A DNA stretch of 64,000 bases from Desulfuromonadaceae bacterium (GTDB lineage: Bacteria; Desulfobacterota; Desulfuromonadia; Geobacterales; Pseudopelobacteraceae): contig JAQTRC010000001.1 in assembly GCA_028712665.1 (NCBI GenBank), forward strand, positions 1-64,000, given 5' to 3'. Under the pieces are notes generated by a model, which worked only from the letters and a program-made list of their open reading frames with translations, did not search any database and was not told the origin of the DNA. The position numbers and the translations under genes are program-made. Positions 28,658-39,462 of the stretch are shown here, piece by piece. Within the stretch, counting starts at the first letter, position 1, and each line of letters starts with the position of its first letter.

Positions 28658-31429
28658 GTGAAATCGGATACAGACAGTTTTCCGCATAAAAGCGATGAAG
28701 TAATAAAGATACGACGTTATATGGTTATCACCGCCATGTTGTGGACCATCCTGATTTTCGGGATGTTATTTGCCTATATTCTGGATAACCGTCGCGCGGT
28801 TCATGAAATCGGTCACAGCACAATGGATGCTGCTTTCGAGGAGGAGATTCTTCTGCACCGCTGGGCAGCCAGGCATGGCGGAGTCTATGTGCCTGTAACC
28901 GAGGACACCCCTTCCAATCCACTTCTAGCAAATGTTCCTGAAAGAGACATTACCACCCCTTCAGGAAGACGTCTCACTCTTGTCCCCACTGCCTTGATAT
29001 CCCGCCAGCTTTTCGAACTGGCTCCAAAACAGGCTGGGATTCCCAAAGGGCATATCACCAGTCTGAACCCGATCCGGCCGGAGAATGCACCCGACGCCTG
29101 GGAGATGAAGGCTTTGAAAGCGTTCGAGCAAGGTAAAAAGGAAGAAGTTGAGCCGATACTGGTACATGGAGAACCGCACCTTCGTTTCATGCGGCCGCTC
29201 GTGACTGAAAAGTCCTGTCTCGAATGCCATGCCGCTCAGGGGTATAAAGAGGGGGACGTCCGTGGAGGGATCAGTCTGACGCTTTCCCTGGATCATATTA
29301 ATAAGGCTATGAAGAGCGAAATGCAGCATGAAGCATTTGTCCATACAGTTACCTGGCTGCTTGGCATGGGATTTATCTGGTTCGGAACGCGAAGATTTAC
29401 TCATGTAATGACACTGTTGCAAGATGAACGGAACAAGCTGCATCGGAACGAAGCGTCGCTCCGGACAAACCAGAGACAACTGACGGATATCATTGAATTT
29501 TTGCCGGATGCCACTTTCGCAATCGATAAGGAAAAGCGTGTAATCATATGGAACCGGGCCATTGAGGATATGACGGGAGTTAACGCTGCAGAAATGATCG
29601 GCAAGGGTGAGTATGCTTACGCAGTCCCGTTTTATGGAGAAGCGCGGCCGCAGTTGATTGATTTGCTCTTTACGGAACGGGAGGAGATTGCCGCCAGGTA
29701 TCCCAACATAACCCGTGCCGGTGATACCCTCATGTCGGAAGTCTTTTGCCATGCCCTCCACAACAATAAAGGCGCTTGGGTTTTTGCCAAAGCCTCGCCA
29801 CTGCACGATCAGTCCGGCAACATAATCGGTGCGATCGAGATTATCCGCGACATAACCGAACTTAAACAGACCGTTGATGAGTTGCAGGAAACCGAAGAAC
29901 GATACCGGGCCCTGTTCACCAGGGCGAGTGACGGGATTTTTATCATGTCTACCGAAGGCAAACTGATCGAGGTTAACGATTCATTTGCCCGTATGCATGG
30001 CTACAGCGCAGAGGAAATGCAGCAGATGAACCTGTGGGATCTGGATACAGTTGAAACTTCCAGTTTGGCTCCGGAGCGGGTTCGACGCCTTTTATCCGGG
30101 GAAACACTGGCCTTCGAGGTCGAACACTACCACAAGGAAGGTCATGTTTTCCCGCTTGAAGTCTCTGCCAGCATGATTTATTCCGGTGGTGACTCCTATA
30201 TACAGTGCTTTCATCGCGATATCTCCGAACGAAAACTGGCCGAAGAAGAGCGTATCCAGCTTGAACAACAGTTTCATCATGCCCAGAAGCTGGAGAGCCT
30301 CGGCGTACTTGCCGGCGGCATTGCCCATGACTTCAACAACATCCTGACGGTGATTTTGGGGCACTGTTACATGGCCAGGCAGGATATGAATTCCGAACAG
30401 GAATTCAAAGTATCGTTTCAGCATGTCGAAAATGCCGCCAACCGGGCCGCGGACCTCTGCCGGCAGATGCTGACATATGCCGGCAGGAGCGAATCCGAGC
30501 AGACATTGATCAGTCTGCGGATGCTGGTTGAAGAAGTCGTGAAGATGTTGCAATCGACGCTCAAGAAAAACGTGACCATCGAGCTTGACTTGCTGCACGA
30601 CATCCCGATAATCAGGGGTGACAACGGCCAAATTCAGCAGATCGTCATGAATCTCATCATCAATGCGGCGGAAGCGATCGGTGAAGTCAACGGCAGAGTC
30701 AAGGTTGCTTTAGCAAAAGCGCTTATTCTTCCCGAACAGATATTTACAGATACCTTTGGAACAATTATCAATCCCGGCAGTTATGCCTGTCTTGAAGTTT
30801 CCGATACCGGTTGCGGCATGGATGAGGAGACACAGAAACGGATCTTTGAGCCGTTCTTCACCACCAAATTTACCGGCCGCGGGCTCGGCATGTCGGCTAT
30901 TCACGGAATTATCAAGTCACATGAAGCCGCATTGCAGATGAGCAGCACGTTGGGAGCCGGCACGACCTTCAAGGTCTTTTTCCCGATGTCCGGAGCATCC
31001 GATTATGCAGTAAACCGTTCAAGCGAATCAGCAACATCTGTTAAGGGAGGCGGCAAAATTTTGCTGGTGGATGATGAGCAGACACTTCGTAACATAGGGA
31101 CGGCACTGCTGGAGGCGCTTGGATTTTCTGTCATTGTCGCAACAAATGGGAGCGAAGCGCTTGAAATCTATGGCGAGCAGAGCAGCGAGATCGACGCGAT
31201 ATTGCTCGATCTGATCATGCCTGTTATGGGAGGTATCGAAACATACAACAAACTGCGTAATATCGCGTCGGCCATTCCGATTATCATCTGCAGCGGTTAC
31301 AGTGAAGGAGAGGTGTCAGAGATCATCAAAAATGACAGGCATGCCGGATTTATGAGTAAACCTTATAACCCGATTGAGCTGCGGGAAGTGATGGTCAGGA
31401 TGATGGAGCGGTCCGGCAACCTGCAATAA
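28658..31429 (+). CDS. Hybrid histidine kinase with periplasmic DUF3365-like heme-c sensor domain, PAS domains, HK and REC
   Basis: CXXCH motif SCLECHAAQGYKEGDVRGGISL between two TMs; PAS boxes; LAGGIAHDFNNILTVILGH; HATPase; C-terminal REC ILLVDDEQTLRNIG. Confidence 0.9.
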   Translation: MKSDTDSFPHKSDEVIKIRRYMVITAMLWTILIFGMLFAYILDNRRAVHEIGHSTMDAAFEEEILLHRWAARHGGVYVPVTEDTPSNPLLANVPERDITTPSGRRLTLVPTALISRQLFELAPKQAGIPKGHITSLNPIRPENAPDAWEMKALKAFEQGKKEEVEPILVHGEPHLRFMRPLVTEKSCLECHAAQGYKEGDVRGGISLTLSLDHINKAMKSEMQHEAFVHTVTWLLGMGFIWFGTRRFTHVMTLLQDERNKLHRNEASLRTNQRQLTDIIEFLPDATFAIDKEKRVIIWNRAIEDMTGVNAAEMIGKGEYAYAVPFYGEARPQLIDLLFTEREEIAARYPNITRAGDTLMSEVFCHALHNNKGAWVFAKASPLHDQSGNIIGAIEIIRDITELKQTVDELQETEERYRALFTRASDGIFIMSTEGKLIEVNDSFARMHGYSAEEMQQMNLWDLDTVETSSLAPERVRRLLSGETLAFEVEHYHKEGHVFPLEVSASMIYSGGDSYIQCFHRDISERKLAEEERIQLEQQFHHAQKLESLGVLAGGIAHDFNNILTVILGHCYMARQDMNSEQEFKVSFQHVENAANRAADLCRQMLTYAGRSESEQTLISLRMLVEEVVKMLQSTLKKNVTIELDLLHDIPIIRGDNGQIQQIVMNLIINAAEAIGEVNGRVKVALAKALILPEQIFTDTFGTIINPGSYACLEVSDTGCGMDEETQKRIFEPFFTTKFTGRGLGMSAIHGIIKSHEAALQMSSTLGAGTTFKVFFPMSGASDYAVNRSSESATSVKGGGKILLVDDEQTLRNIGTALLEALGFSVIVATNGSEALEIYGEQSSEIDAILLDLIMPVMGGIETYNKLRNIASAIPIIICSGYSEGEVSEIIKNDRHAGFMSKPYNPIELREVMVRMMERSGNLQ

Positions 31430-31508
31430 CAATAATATTGCATCTGCATAATAGTTTTGTATAAGTGATATAATGCAGGAAGTGATGATACCCGGAAGGA
31501 GATTGGTG

Positions 31509-32108
31509 ATGAAAGAAAACAGACGATTTTTGCGGGTCAATTATTTAGGCACCGGCTGGTTACACCATAATAAGGCCAGGTACAATTGTCGTCTTGAAAA
31601 TATTTCGGAAAAGGGCGCATTGGTGAGCCTGAAAAAGGCGCCGGACGGCTTGATTCTTGCCGGTGACAATTGCATCCTGATGCTGGATAAGGAAGATAAA
31701 AAACAGAGATATCAGGAGTATGATGCCCGGATAGTCCGCTTCGAAACCGAGATGGCTGCTCTGGAATTTACCGAAACCGGAACCAGATCGTTCGACCTGC
31801 TTGATAATCTGATACGGAAAGAGTTGCAATTTACTAATGGCAGCCAAAAGTTGATCGATCTTGTTCACGAAGTTGCGGAGAAGGGTGGCGTTGGGCTGAC
31901 GACCGCGTATTTTGACAAAGGAGAGATAGATCCGGAGAGGGAAATGCACACCCTGAGGTTATCTGTAGGAGAACAGTCGATTAATGTGCACCTCCTCCGT
32001 GAAGAGATAGAAGCATATTATGCCCGGAACGATACCGAACATGTTATGGCAAAAATCAATCATGCGATTGAACGATTAATTGCATATTCCAGGGAGAACT
32101 GCCATTAG
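31509..32108 (+). CDS. PilZ domain protein
   Basis: ENRRFLRVNYLGTGWL...CRLENISEKGALVSL; start set at ATG 31509. Confidence 0.7.
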   Translation: MKENRRFLRVNYLGTGWLHHNKARYNCRLENISEKGALVSLKKAPDGLILAGDNCILMLDKEDKKQRYQEYDARIVRFETEMAALEFTETGTRSFDLLDNLIRKELQFTNGSQKLIDLVHEVAEKGGVGLTTAYFDKGEIDPEREMHTLRLSVGEQSINVHLLREEIEAYYARNDTEHVMAKINHAIERLIAYSRENCH

Positions 32109-32213
32109 GAACTGAAAGAAAAGGGGGAAGAAGGGAGATGTTTTACATTTTGCCCTTTCTCTCTTCCCATTTATACCTCGAATAAATCTTTCCTGAAAAG
32201 GAGAAGAACATAC

Positions 32214-35200
32214 GTGAATATCTTTGCCAACCTGAAAATAGTAGACAAGCTGACCTTTGGCTTTGCCTCTGTTGTCTTTATCGGGCTTACAATCGGTATC
32301 TTCGGCTTTTTCCAGATCAATGCCCTCAGAATAGCCGATGAACTGCTTTATAATAAAGGGGTCAAGCCGATGGAGCATATCGGTAAGATTGCGGCTGATT
32401 TTCAGCGTCTGCGGGTAAATATTCACGAGTTAATCCTTGCCAGTGAACAGAAACAGATCAAATATTATGAGGGACGGATTGCAAAGTTCCGCGCGATAAT
32501 TGACGACGACTGTAATAACCTTCAAACTGAGCTGCCGGATGCCGAGTCAAAAAAATTGTTTGCAAAGTTACTGCAGACTCGCAATAGTTTCACCCCCCAT
32601 ATCAAACGGATTGTTCAGCTTTCAAGGGTAAACAGTGATAAAGAGTCGATATCGTATATTGAATCGGAAGTCTTTTCCGATGCAGAACATGCCGAGATTG
32701 AAGCTATTGAAAATTTGCAGAATTATCTTGTTAAAAACGCCGAAAAGATATCGCTCAAGAATTCCGAAACCGTCAATCAGACAGGCAATATCTTGCTGGC
32801 TTTGGCCTTTGGCTTGTCGCTCCTGGCGGCAATCATGGCAATTCTGATTACCCGCAGTATTGTCAAGCCGCTTCGGATTGTTCTTCAGGCCGTACGCTCA
32901 GAACAGGAGAGCAGCAAAGAAAAGGCGCTACTTGTAACTGCAATTGCTGCGGGTGATCTGAGCAGAGAGGTGAGCATCACCGAACCATTGAAGATCGAGG
33001 CGAACCAGATAGGCAGTGATGAAACCGGGATGCTGCTCAAAGCGATTATAGAGACGAGCGAGGTGCAGTATTTGCTGGATCAGGCTTTTGCCGAAATGAC
33101 CACCGCTCTTCGCCATAACCACGAGCATGATTTGCGGCACGAATGGTTCAAAAACGGCCAGAACGAACTCAACGATATCCTGCGGGGAGAGAAGTCAACC
33201 GCAGAACTTTCGGAGCAGGCGATCACATTTTTGACAGAATATCTTGGCGCAGCTGTCGGCGTACTGTACACCTTTGATGAGAGGGAGTCTCTGCTCCGGA
33301 TTTCCGGCAGTTATGCTTTAACGAAACAAAAACGGCAGATTGACCGGATTGCGCTTGGTGAAGGAGTGGCCGGACAGGCGGCGCTTGAACGGAGGATGAT
33401 CTGTCTGAATGGGGCCCCGCCCGATTATCTCCGGATCAGTTCAGGTTTGGGAGAGTCCGATCCGGCATATATAGTTGCCCTCCCTCTTCTGCACAACGGT
33501 ACTCTAACCGGTCTTCTGGAAATAGGCTCTTTTACCAAATTTGGAGCGTATAATTTAAAGTTTCTGAATCAGATCATGGAGGCGCTTGCCACCGGGCTCA
33601 GCGTCAACAAGTCGCGACAACTGGTCAACGAACTCCTGGAGCAGACCCAAACCCAGGCGGAAGAGCTGCGTGCCCAGCAGGAAGAGCTGCAGCAGAGCAA
33701 TGAAGAACTTGAAGAGCGGGCCCAGATGCTTAAACAGAAGCGCGAACAGCTCCTTGCCAAAAACCTGGAGGTGGAGGAGGCAAGCCGCGAGATTCAACGC
33801 AAGGTAGATGAATTGGAGCGTGTCAGCACCTATAAATCTGAATTTCTGGCAAATATGTCGCATGAGCTTCGCACCCCTCTGAACAGCCTGATGATCCTCT
33901 CCAGCCTGCTAAAGGACAATCGTGAAGGGAACCTGACTGACAAGCAGCTGGAGTTCGCAGCAACCATAAACGGAGCCGGCAGGGATCTGCTTAACCTGAT
34001 CAACGATATTCTGGATCTATCGAAGATTGAATCGGGACGTCTGGAATTACACTATGAAGATATTGCACTCTCGGAAATTCGTGCTCAGTTGGAACCGATC
34101 TTCAATCCGGTTGCCGGAGAGAGGGGGATCGGTTTCACCGTAACCCTTGATGAATCAGCTCCTGAAACCATAAACGTTGATGCCCAGAGAACGCTTCAGA
34201 TCCTTAATAACCTCCTTTCAAACGCCTGCAAATTCACCAGCAGGGGATCCGTTTCTCTGCGCGCCTATACCCCGCTTATTGAGGAAAGTCCGCTTGATAC
34301 TGCATCGGTTGCCTTTTCCGTCACAGATTCCGGCATCGGCATCCATTCTGACAAAATGTCATGCATCTTTAACGCATTCCAACAGGCTGACGGCAGTACC
34401 AGCAGGACCTTCGGCGGCACCGGCCTTGGGCTCTCCATCTCGCGTCAGCTTGCTCATTCCATGGGTGGCGAAATCGCTTTGACCAGCGAGCTGGGCAAAG
34501 GGAGCACCTTCATTCTGTATCTTCCGGTCAAAAAGGCAAGTCAGATCACTCCGGTTGCTCCTACTATAGTTCCTGCCGCTCCGATAGCAAAAGAACCGGC
34601 GGCTTCAGCCGTCAAAACACTTGACCCGCTCCCAACGCCGCTTCCTGATGATCGAGAGATGACGCAGAATGGGGGGAAAAGCATTCTTATTATCGAGGAT
34701 GATCTTACATTCGCCGGGATACTCGCCAAACTGGTGCGTGGTCGCGGATTTTTTGCACTGGTCGCAGGCGACGGGGAGAGCGGCATAGCCATGGCTGAGC
34801 GTTATCGGCCAAGCGCTATCATTCTGGATGTGATGCTTCCGCATATCGATGGCTGGGGTGTCATGCGCAGCCTGAAGGACAACCTGGCGACCAGGCATAT
34901 ACCGGTGCATTTTGTCACCTGTATGGAAGAACGTCAGAAGGCGATGAGCATGGGGGCTATCGGCTTCATCACCAAGCCGGTCAACAGCGAGCAGATGGAT
35001 GCGGTATTCGGCGCTCTGGAGTCTGCAATAGAAAAGACCATGAAAATGCTGCTGATTGTTGAAGACGACCCGAATCAGGCCAAGGCGATGGTTGCTCTCC
35101 TTGAAGACAGAAATGTAATTATAGCTGTTGCCGGTAGTGGCTCAGAAGCTGTAAAACTCCTCTCCACCGAGAAATTCGACTGCATAGTGCTGGATTTGGG

Positions 35201-35879
35201 ATTGGCCGACATGGGTGCGTTCGAGCTGCTCGAAGAGCTCAAAAAACTGAATCCAGAGCATCGTGTACCGGTGATAATTCACACCGGGCGCGAACTGACC
35301 CACGAGGATGAGAGAAGTCTGCACAACTATGCAGAGAGCATCATCATCAAGGGGGCCAAAAGTCCGGAACGGTTGCTGAATGAAGTAACGCTCTTCCTCC
35401 ACATGGTGGAAACCTCTCTTGATCCCGGCAAACAGCGCATGATTCGCTCTGCTCTTGACAAGGAGGCGATGCTTGCGGGGAAAAAGATCCTGATTGTTGA
35501 TGACGATATGCGCAATATATTCTCTCTCTCGAGCGCTCTGGCGGAAAAGGAGATCATAATTCTTGAGGCGGAGAACGGTCGTGAGGCGCTGAAACGTTTG
35601 GACGAGTTTGCTGATACCGACCTGGTTCTAATGGATATCATGATGCCTGAAATGGACGGCTATGAGGCGATGAGAATTATAAGGAAGGATCCCCGTTTTT
35701 ACGATCTTCCGATCATTGCACTGACGGCCAAGGCGATGAAGGGGGACCGTGAAGAATGTCTCAAGGCCGGCGCGAGCGACTATATTTCCAAACCTGTTGA
35801 TATGGAAAAGCTCTTTTCGCTGCTACGGGTCTGGCTCTATTCCTCAACCCAGCAGAATCAGGCAGATATGAATGACTGA
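32214..35879 (+). CDS. Membrane hybrid histidine kinase: 4HB_MCP-like sensor, GAF, HK, three C-terminal REC domains
   Basis: Two TMs around helical periplasmic domain; GAF; FLANMSHELRTPLNSLMILSSLL; three REC cores (ILDVMLPHIDGW, VLDLGLADMGAF, LMDIMMPEMDGYEAM). Confidence 0.92.
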   Translation: MNIFANLKIVDKLTFGFASVVFIGLTIGIFGFFQINALRIADELLYNKGVKPMEHIGKIAADFQRLRVNIHELILASEQKQIKYYEGRIAKFRAIIDDDCNNLQTELPDAESKKLFAKLLQTRNSFTPHIKRIVQLSRVNSDKESISYIESEVFSDAEHAEIEAIENLQNYLVKNAEKISLKNSETVNQTGNILLALAFGLSLLAAIMAILITRSIVKPLRIVLQAVRSEQESSKEKALLVTAIAAGDLSREVSITEPLKIEANQIGSDETGMLLKAIIETSEVQYLLDQAFAEMTTALRHNHEHDLRHEWFKNGQNELNDILRGEKSTAELSEQAITFLTEYLGAAVGVLYTFDERESLLRISGSYALTKQKRQIDRIALGEGVAGQAALERRMICLNGAPPDYLRISSGLGESDPAYIVALPLLHNGTLTGLLEIGSFTKFGAYNLKFLNQIMEALATGLSVNKSRQLVNELLEQTQTQAEELRAQQEELQQSNEELEERAQMLKQKREQLLAKNLEVEEASREIQRKVDELERVSTYKSEFLANMSHELRTPLNSLMILSSLLKDNREGNLTDKQLEFAATINGAGRDLLNLINDILDLSKIESGRLELHYEDIALSEIRAQLEPIFNPVAGERGIGFTVTLDESAPETINVDAQRTLQILNNLLSNACKFTSRGSVSLRAYTPLIEESPLDTASVAFSVTDSGIGIHSDKMSCIFNAFQQADGSTSRTFGGTGLGLSISRQLAHSMGGEIALTSELGKGSTFILYLPVKKASQITPVAPTIVPAAPIAKEPAASAVKTLDPLPTPLPDDREMTQNGGKSILIIEDDLTFAGILAKLVRGRGFFALVAGDGESGIAMAERYRPSAIILDVMLPHIDGWGVMRSLKDNLATRHIPVHFVTCMEERQKAMSMGAIGFITKPVNSEQMDAVFGALESAIEKTMKMLLIVEDDPNQAKAMVALLEDRNVIIAVAGSGSEAVKLLSTEKFDCIVLDLGLADMGAFELLEELKKLNPEHRVPVIIHTGRELTHEDERSLHNYAESIIIKGAKSPERLLNEVTLFLHMVETSLDPGKQRMIRSALDKEAMLAGKKILIVDDDMRNIFSLSSALAEKEIIILEAENGREALKRLDEFADTDLVLMDIMMPEMDGYEAMRIIRKDPRFYDLPIIALTAKAMKGDREECLKAGASDYISKPVDMEKLFSLLRVWLYSSTQQNQADMND

Positions 35880-36699
35880 CGATGAACTGACGGCTCTTGA
35901 AATAAAGCTCCTGATGGAAGGAGTCGCCCAGGTCTACGGCTACGACTTCAGGGAGTATGCGGAGGCGTCCCTCAATCGCCGGCTGATCCAGTGGTTATCA
36001 GGTTCAGGATTTGCCACGATATCGCTTGCCCAGTCTCAGCTCCTGCGGGATCGAACATTGTTCGACTCTCTGCTGCGGGGGATCACTGTCAATGTCTCCG
36101 AGATGTTCCGCGATCCGACCTTTTTCAAGGCCGTCAGGGATCATGTGGCGCCTCATCTGAAGACCTACCCCTTTGTGAAGATATGGCATGCCGGATGCGC
36201 TACAGGCGAAGAGGCGTATTCAATGGCTATACTTTTAAATGAAGAGGGGTTGAAAGGGCGCTTCCGTATCTATGCCACCGATATCAACGAAGAGGTGCTC
36301 CGTAAGGCTCAAGAGGGGATCTATCAGCTACAGGAGATGCAGCATTATACCAGAAACTATCAGTTGGCTGGTGGAACAGGCTCATTTTCGGATTACTACA
36401 CAGCCAGATACGACCATGCGATCTTTGACGCCTCGCTTCGGGAAAATATTGTCTTTGCGGCTCACAATCTGGCCGTTGATGCCGATTTCGGTGAAATGAA
36501 CCTGATTCTATGTCGCAATGTAATGATATATTTCAAGCAACCTCTTAAGGAGAGGGTGTTGGGACTCTTTGACAGCAGTCTTGTGCCGGGTGGTTTTCTC
36601 TGTCTCGGCACGAAGGAGAGCCTGTATCAACGAAAAATCTCAGACCGTTACGAATCAATATTGCCACGGATGCAGATCTATCGGAAACGGTATGCGTAA
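35872..36699 (+). CDS. cheR: CheR-type MCP methyltransferase
   Basis: TVNVSEMFRDPTFFKAVRDHVAPHL...KIWHAGCATGEEAYSMAILL...YATDINEEVLRKAQEGIY...LILCRNVMIYF. Confidence 0.93.
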   Translation: MTDDELTALEIKLLMEGVAQVYGYDFREYAEASLNRRLIQWLSGSGFATISLAQSQLLRDRTLFDSLLRGITVNVSEMFRDPTFFKAVRDHVAPHLKTYPFVKIWHAGCATGEEAYSMAILLNEEGLKGRFRIYATDINEEVLRKAQEGIYQLQEMQHYTRNYQLAGGTGSFSDYYTARYDHAIFDASLRENIVFAAHNLAVDADFGEMNLILCRNVMIYFKQPLKERVLGLFDSSLVPGGFLCLGTKESLYQRKISDRYESILPRMQIYRKRYA

Positions 36700-37282
36700 A
36701 AACAGGGTCAGACGTTTCAAGGCGGTTGTGATCGGTGTTTCGAGTGGAGGGGTTTCTGCGCTAAAGCTGTTGCTGGGGGCGCTTCCAGTTGACTTCCCTG
36801 TCCCGATTATGGTCGTTACACACATTACTCCCGATTCCGATGATGGACTGGCGGTGCTGCTCGACACGTACTGCGCCATCCGTGTGAAAGAGGCTGACGA
36901 GCAGGAAACGGCCACTGCCGGAACTGTCTATCTGGCTCCGGCCAATTATCATCTTCTGGTGGAGCGGAGCGGTAATCTGTCGTTCTCCATCGATCCTCCG
37001 GTTAACTTTGCCCGCCCTTCGGTTGATGTGCTTTTCGAATCGGCTGCAGAGGCATACCGCACGGAGCTGATTGGTGTCATTTTGACCGGGGCCGGATCAG
37101 ACGGCAGCAGGGGCCTCTTGAAAATTTCGAATTTTGGCGGTTTGACGATAGTCCAGGACCCTGAGGACGCCGAGATGGATTCCATGCCAAGAAGCGCGCT
37201 ACAGTTGTTGAAAGCCGATCATGTAGTACGATTGAACGAAATTTCTCATCTACTAACGAGGCTTGTATCGGGGAAACCATGA
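36692..37282 (+). CDS. cheB: Stand-alone CheB methylesterase domain protein
   Basis: VIGVSSGGVSALKLLLGALP...VTHITPDSDDGLAVLL...APANYHLLV...LTGAGSDGSRGL; no REC domain. Start set at ATG 36692. Confidence 0.9.
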   Translation: MRKNRVRRFKAVVIGVSSGGVSALKLLLGALPVDFPVPIMVVTHITPDSDDGLAVLLDTYCAIRVKEADEQETATAGTVYLAPANYHLLVERSGNLSFSIDPPVNFARPSVDVLFESAAEAYRTELIGVILTGAGSDGSRGLLKISNFGGLTIVQDPEDAEMDSMPRSALQLLKADHVVRLNEISHLLTRLVSGKP

Positions 37283-39462
37283 ACCTCAATTTTCAGAACT
37301 CGGCCATATCTATTCTGCTGGTGGATGACCGTCCGGAAAACCTTCTGTCGTTGGAAGAGCTCCTCTCTAACCAGGGATATGAACTTGTCAAGGCAACGTC
37401 CGGCAATCAGGCTCTGCAATTGACGCTAAAGCGGGACTTCGCCCTGGTGCTCCTGGATGTCCAGATGCCGGAGATGGACGGTTTCGAGACAGCCGAGCTG
37501 ATGCGCGCCAATCCAAAGACCAGACATATTCCGATCATATTCGTCACCGCCGGTATGAGGGATCTCCAGTTTCAGTTCAAAGGATATGACGCCGGAGCGG
37601 TAGATTATCTCGCAAAACCGATAGAGCCGCTCTTTCTGCAGAGCAAGGTCAGAATATTTGCCGAGTTGTACCGCCAGCGCCGTGAGATCGAGCTGCATAA
37701 AAACCATCTTGAAGAGCTTGTATTGCTTAGAACAGCAGAATTAAGCGAGTCGGCCGCAGAACTTAAAACAAGCAATGAACGCCTTCAGTATTGGAACAAT
37801 GAGCTTAAAACCACTGAGGAACTTTTGCGCAGACAGGTCTTAGAGTCCATGGAGACACGCGACCAGCTGCTGGCGACCGAAGAGATGCTGCGCGTGCAGA
37901 TAGGGGAATATGAGACGACCCAGAGGCTATTGAACGAATCGAATGCCAGCCTCCAGACCCTGTTTGATGTCTCGCCTCTGGCAATCATCGTCTCTTCCTT
38001 TCCCGATGGAATAATTCGTGAGATCAACCTTACCTTCAGCAATGACTTCGGTTATACGGACAAAGATGTTATCGGCAGGAGAGGCGTTGATATAGGTCTC
38101 TGGTCGGATGCCGATGATCTGGAAAGTTTTATGAATTTGCTGTCGGAACGGGAGGGGGTATCCGGATTCGGCACAGAGATCAGAACCTTTCAGGGAATAA
38201 TTCGGAATGTCCTTTTGTACATCAAACTGCTGGATTACAAGGACGAGAACTGTCTTTTAATCGTTTTTATGGATGTCACCGAGCAGAAGCGGATGGAGGA
38301 TCAGATCCGGCAGACACAGAAGATGGATGTTATCGGTCAGCTGGCAGGCGGCATAGCTCACGATTTCAACAATATGCTGACCGCCATTTTGGGTTCTGCC
38401 GAGCTTATGTCACGCTTTGTTATTGATAATTCTGCCGCGATGAGACTGCTGGGCAACATTGAAAAGGCCGCCAGCCGTTCGGCTGAACTGACCGGTAAGT
38501 TGCTGGCCTTTTCCCGCAAAGGAAAGAAAAATGATGTACATGTCCTTATCGATACTACGATCAATGAGGTTATTTCGCTGCTGGAGCGAACGATTGACAA
38601 GAGGATTGCCCTGAAGACCAAACTCACTGCAAAAAACAGCACTGTAACAGGTGATCCGACACTACTGCAGAATGCCCTGCTGAACCTGGGTGTCAACGCC
38701 CGTGACGCGATGCCGGAGGGGGGAGTAATCACGTTTGCTACCGTCAATGTTCTGCTGGATGCCGAGTTCTGCGGCTCTACACCCTTTGACATAACTCCCG
38801 GTCCATATATCGAGATATCGATATCCGATACCGGCGTAGGGATGAAGAAAGATGTACTTCAACGGATATTCGAGCCATTTTTTACGACAAAAGACGTCGG
38901 CAAGGGAACGGGGTTAGGGTTGGCGGCAGTTTACGGCATCACTACAGATCACCATGGTTGCATAACTGTTCAGAGCGAACCTGGCATCGGAACTATCTTT
39001 AAATTATATTTTCCACTCTCATTCCAGAATAAACCGGAGATCGAGTCAACTGAGGATATAGTTCGCGGTTCAGGCGGAATTTTGTTAGTGGATGACGAAC
39101 AGATAATCCGTTTTGTCGGACAGGAACTTCTGGAAGATCTTGGTTATCGGGTGTATCTGGCCGAAGATGGTGAACAGGCGCTGGCCTTGTACGCAAGGGA
39201 GAGGGAAAATATATCTCTCGTGATTCTGGATCTGGTAATGCCCGTATTAGGCGGCAAAGAGACCCTTGAGCGGCTTAAGAAGGAGTACCCTGATATCCTG
39301 GTTTTGATATCGTCCGGCTTCCATCGGGATGGGGCGGCTGATGAACTTGAAAAACTCGGAGCAAAAGGTTTTCTCAAAAAACCATATCTCCGCCAGGAGC
39401 TATACAAGGCGGTTGCCGAGGCGCTTGAAATGAGTGATGAGGGGAAGGATACTCCCGGATGA
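37279..39462 (+). CDS. Cytosolic hybrid sensor kinase: REC-coiled coil-PAS-HK-REC
   Basis: REC ILLVDDRPENLLSLEELL...LLDVQMPEMDGFETAEL; LAGGIAHDFNNMLTAILGSAELM; C-terminal REC ILLVDDEQIIRFVG. Confidence 0.92.
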   Translation: MNLNFQNSAISILLVDDRPENLLSLEELLSNQGYELVKATSGNQALQLTLKRDFALVLLDVQMPEMDGFETAELMRANPKTRHIPIIFVTAGMRDLQFQFKGYDAGAVDYLAKPIEPLFLQSKVRIFAELYRQRREIELHKNHLEELVLLRTAELSESAAELKTSNERLQYWNNELKTTEELLRRQVLESMETRDQLLATEEMLRVQIGEYETTQRLLNESNASLQTLFDVSPLAIIVSSFPDGIIREINLTFSNDFGYTDKDVIGRRGVDIGLWSDADDLESFMNLLSEREGVSGFGTEIRTFQGIIRNVLLYIKLLDYKDENCLLIVFMDVTEQKRMEDQIRQTQKMDVIGQLAGGIAHDFNNMLTAILGSAELMSRFVIDNSAAMRLLGNIEKAASRSAELTGKLLAFSRKGKKNDVHVLIDTTINEVISLLERTIDKRIALKTKLTAKNSTVTGDPTLLQNALLNLGVNARDAMPEGGVITFATVNVLLDAEFCGSTPFDITPGPYIEISISDTGVGMKKDVLQRIFEPFFTTKDVGKGTGLGLAAVYGITTDHHGCITVQSEPGIGTIFKLYFPLSFQNKPEIESTEDIVRGSGGILLVDDEQIIRFVGQELLEDLGYRVYLAEDGEQALALYARERENISLVILDLVMPVLGGKETLERLKKEYPDILVLISSGFHRDGAADELEKLGAKGFLKKPYLRQELYKAVAEALEMSDEGKDTPG

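Noticed and set aside
28961-29806. Minus-strand ORF of 281 aa
   Set aside because: Antisense to the heme sensor kinase; no motif.
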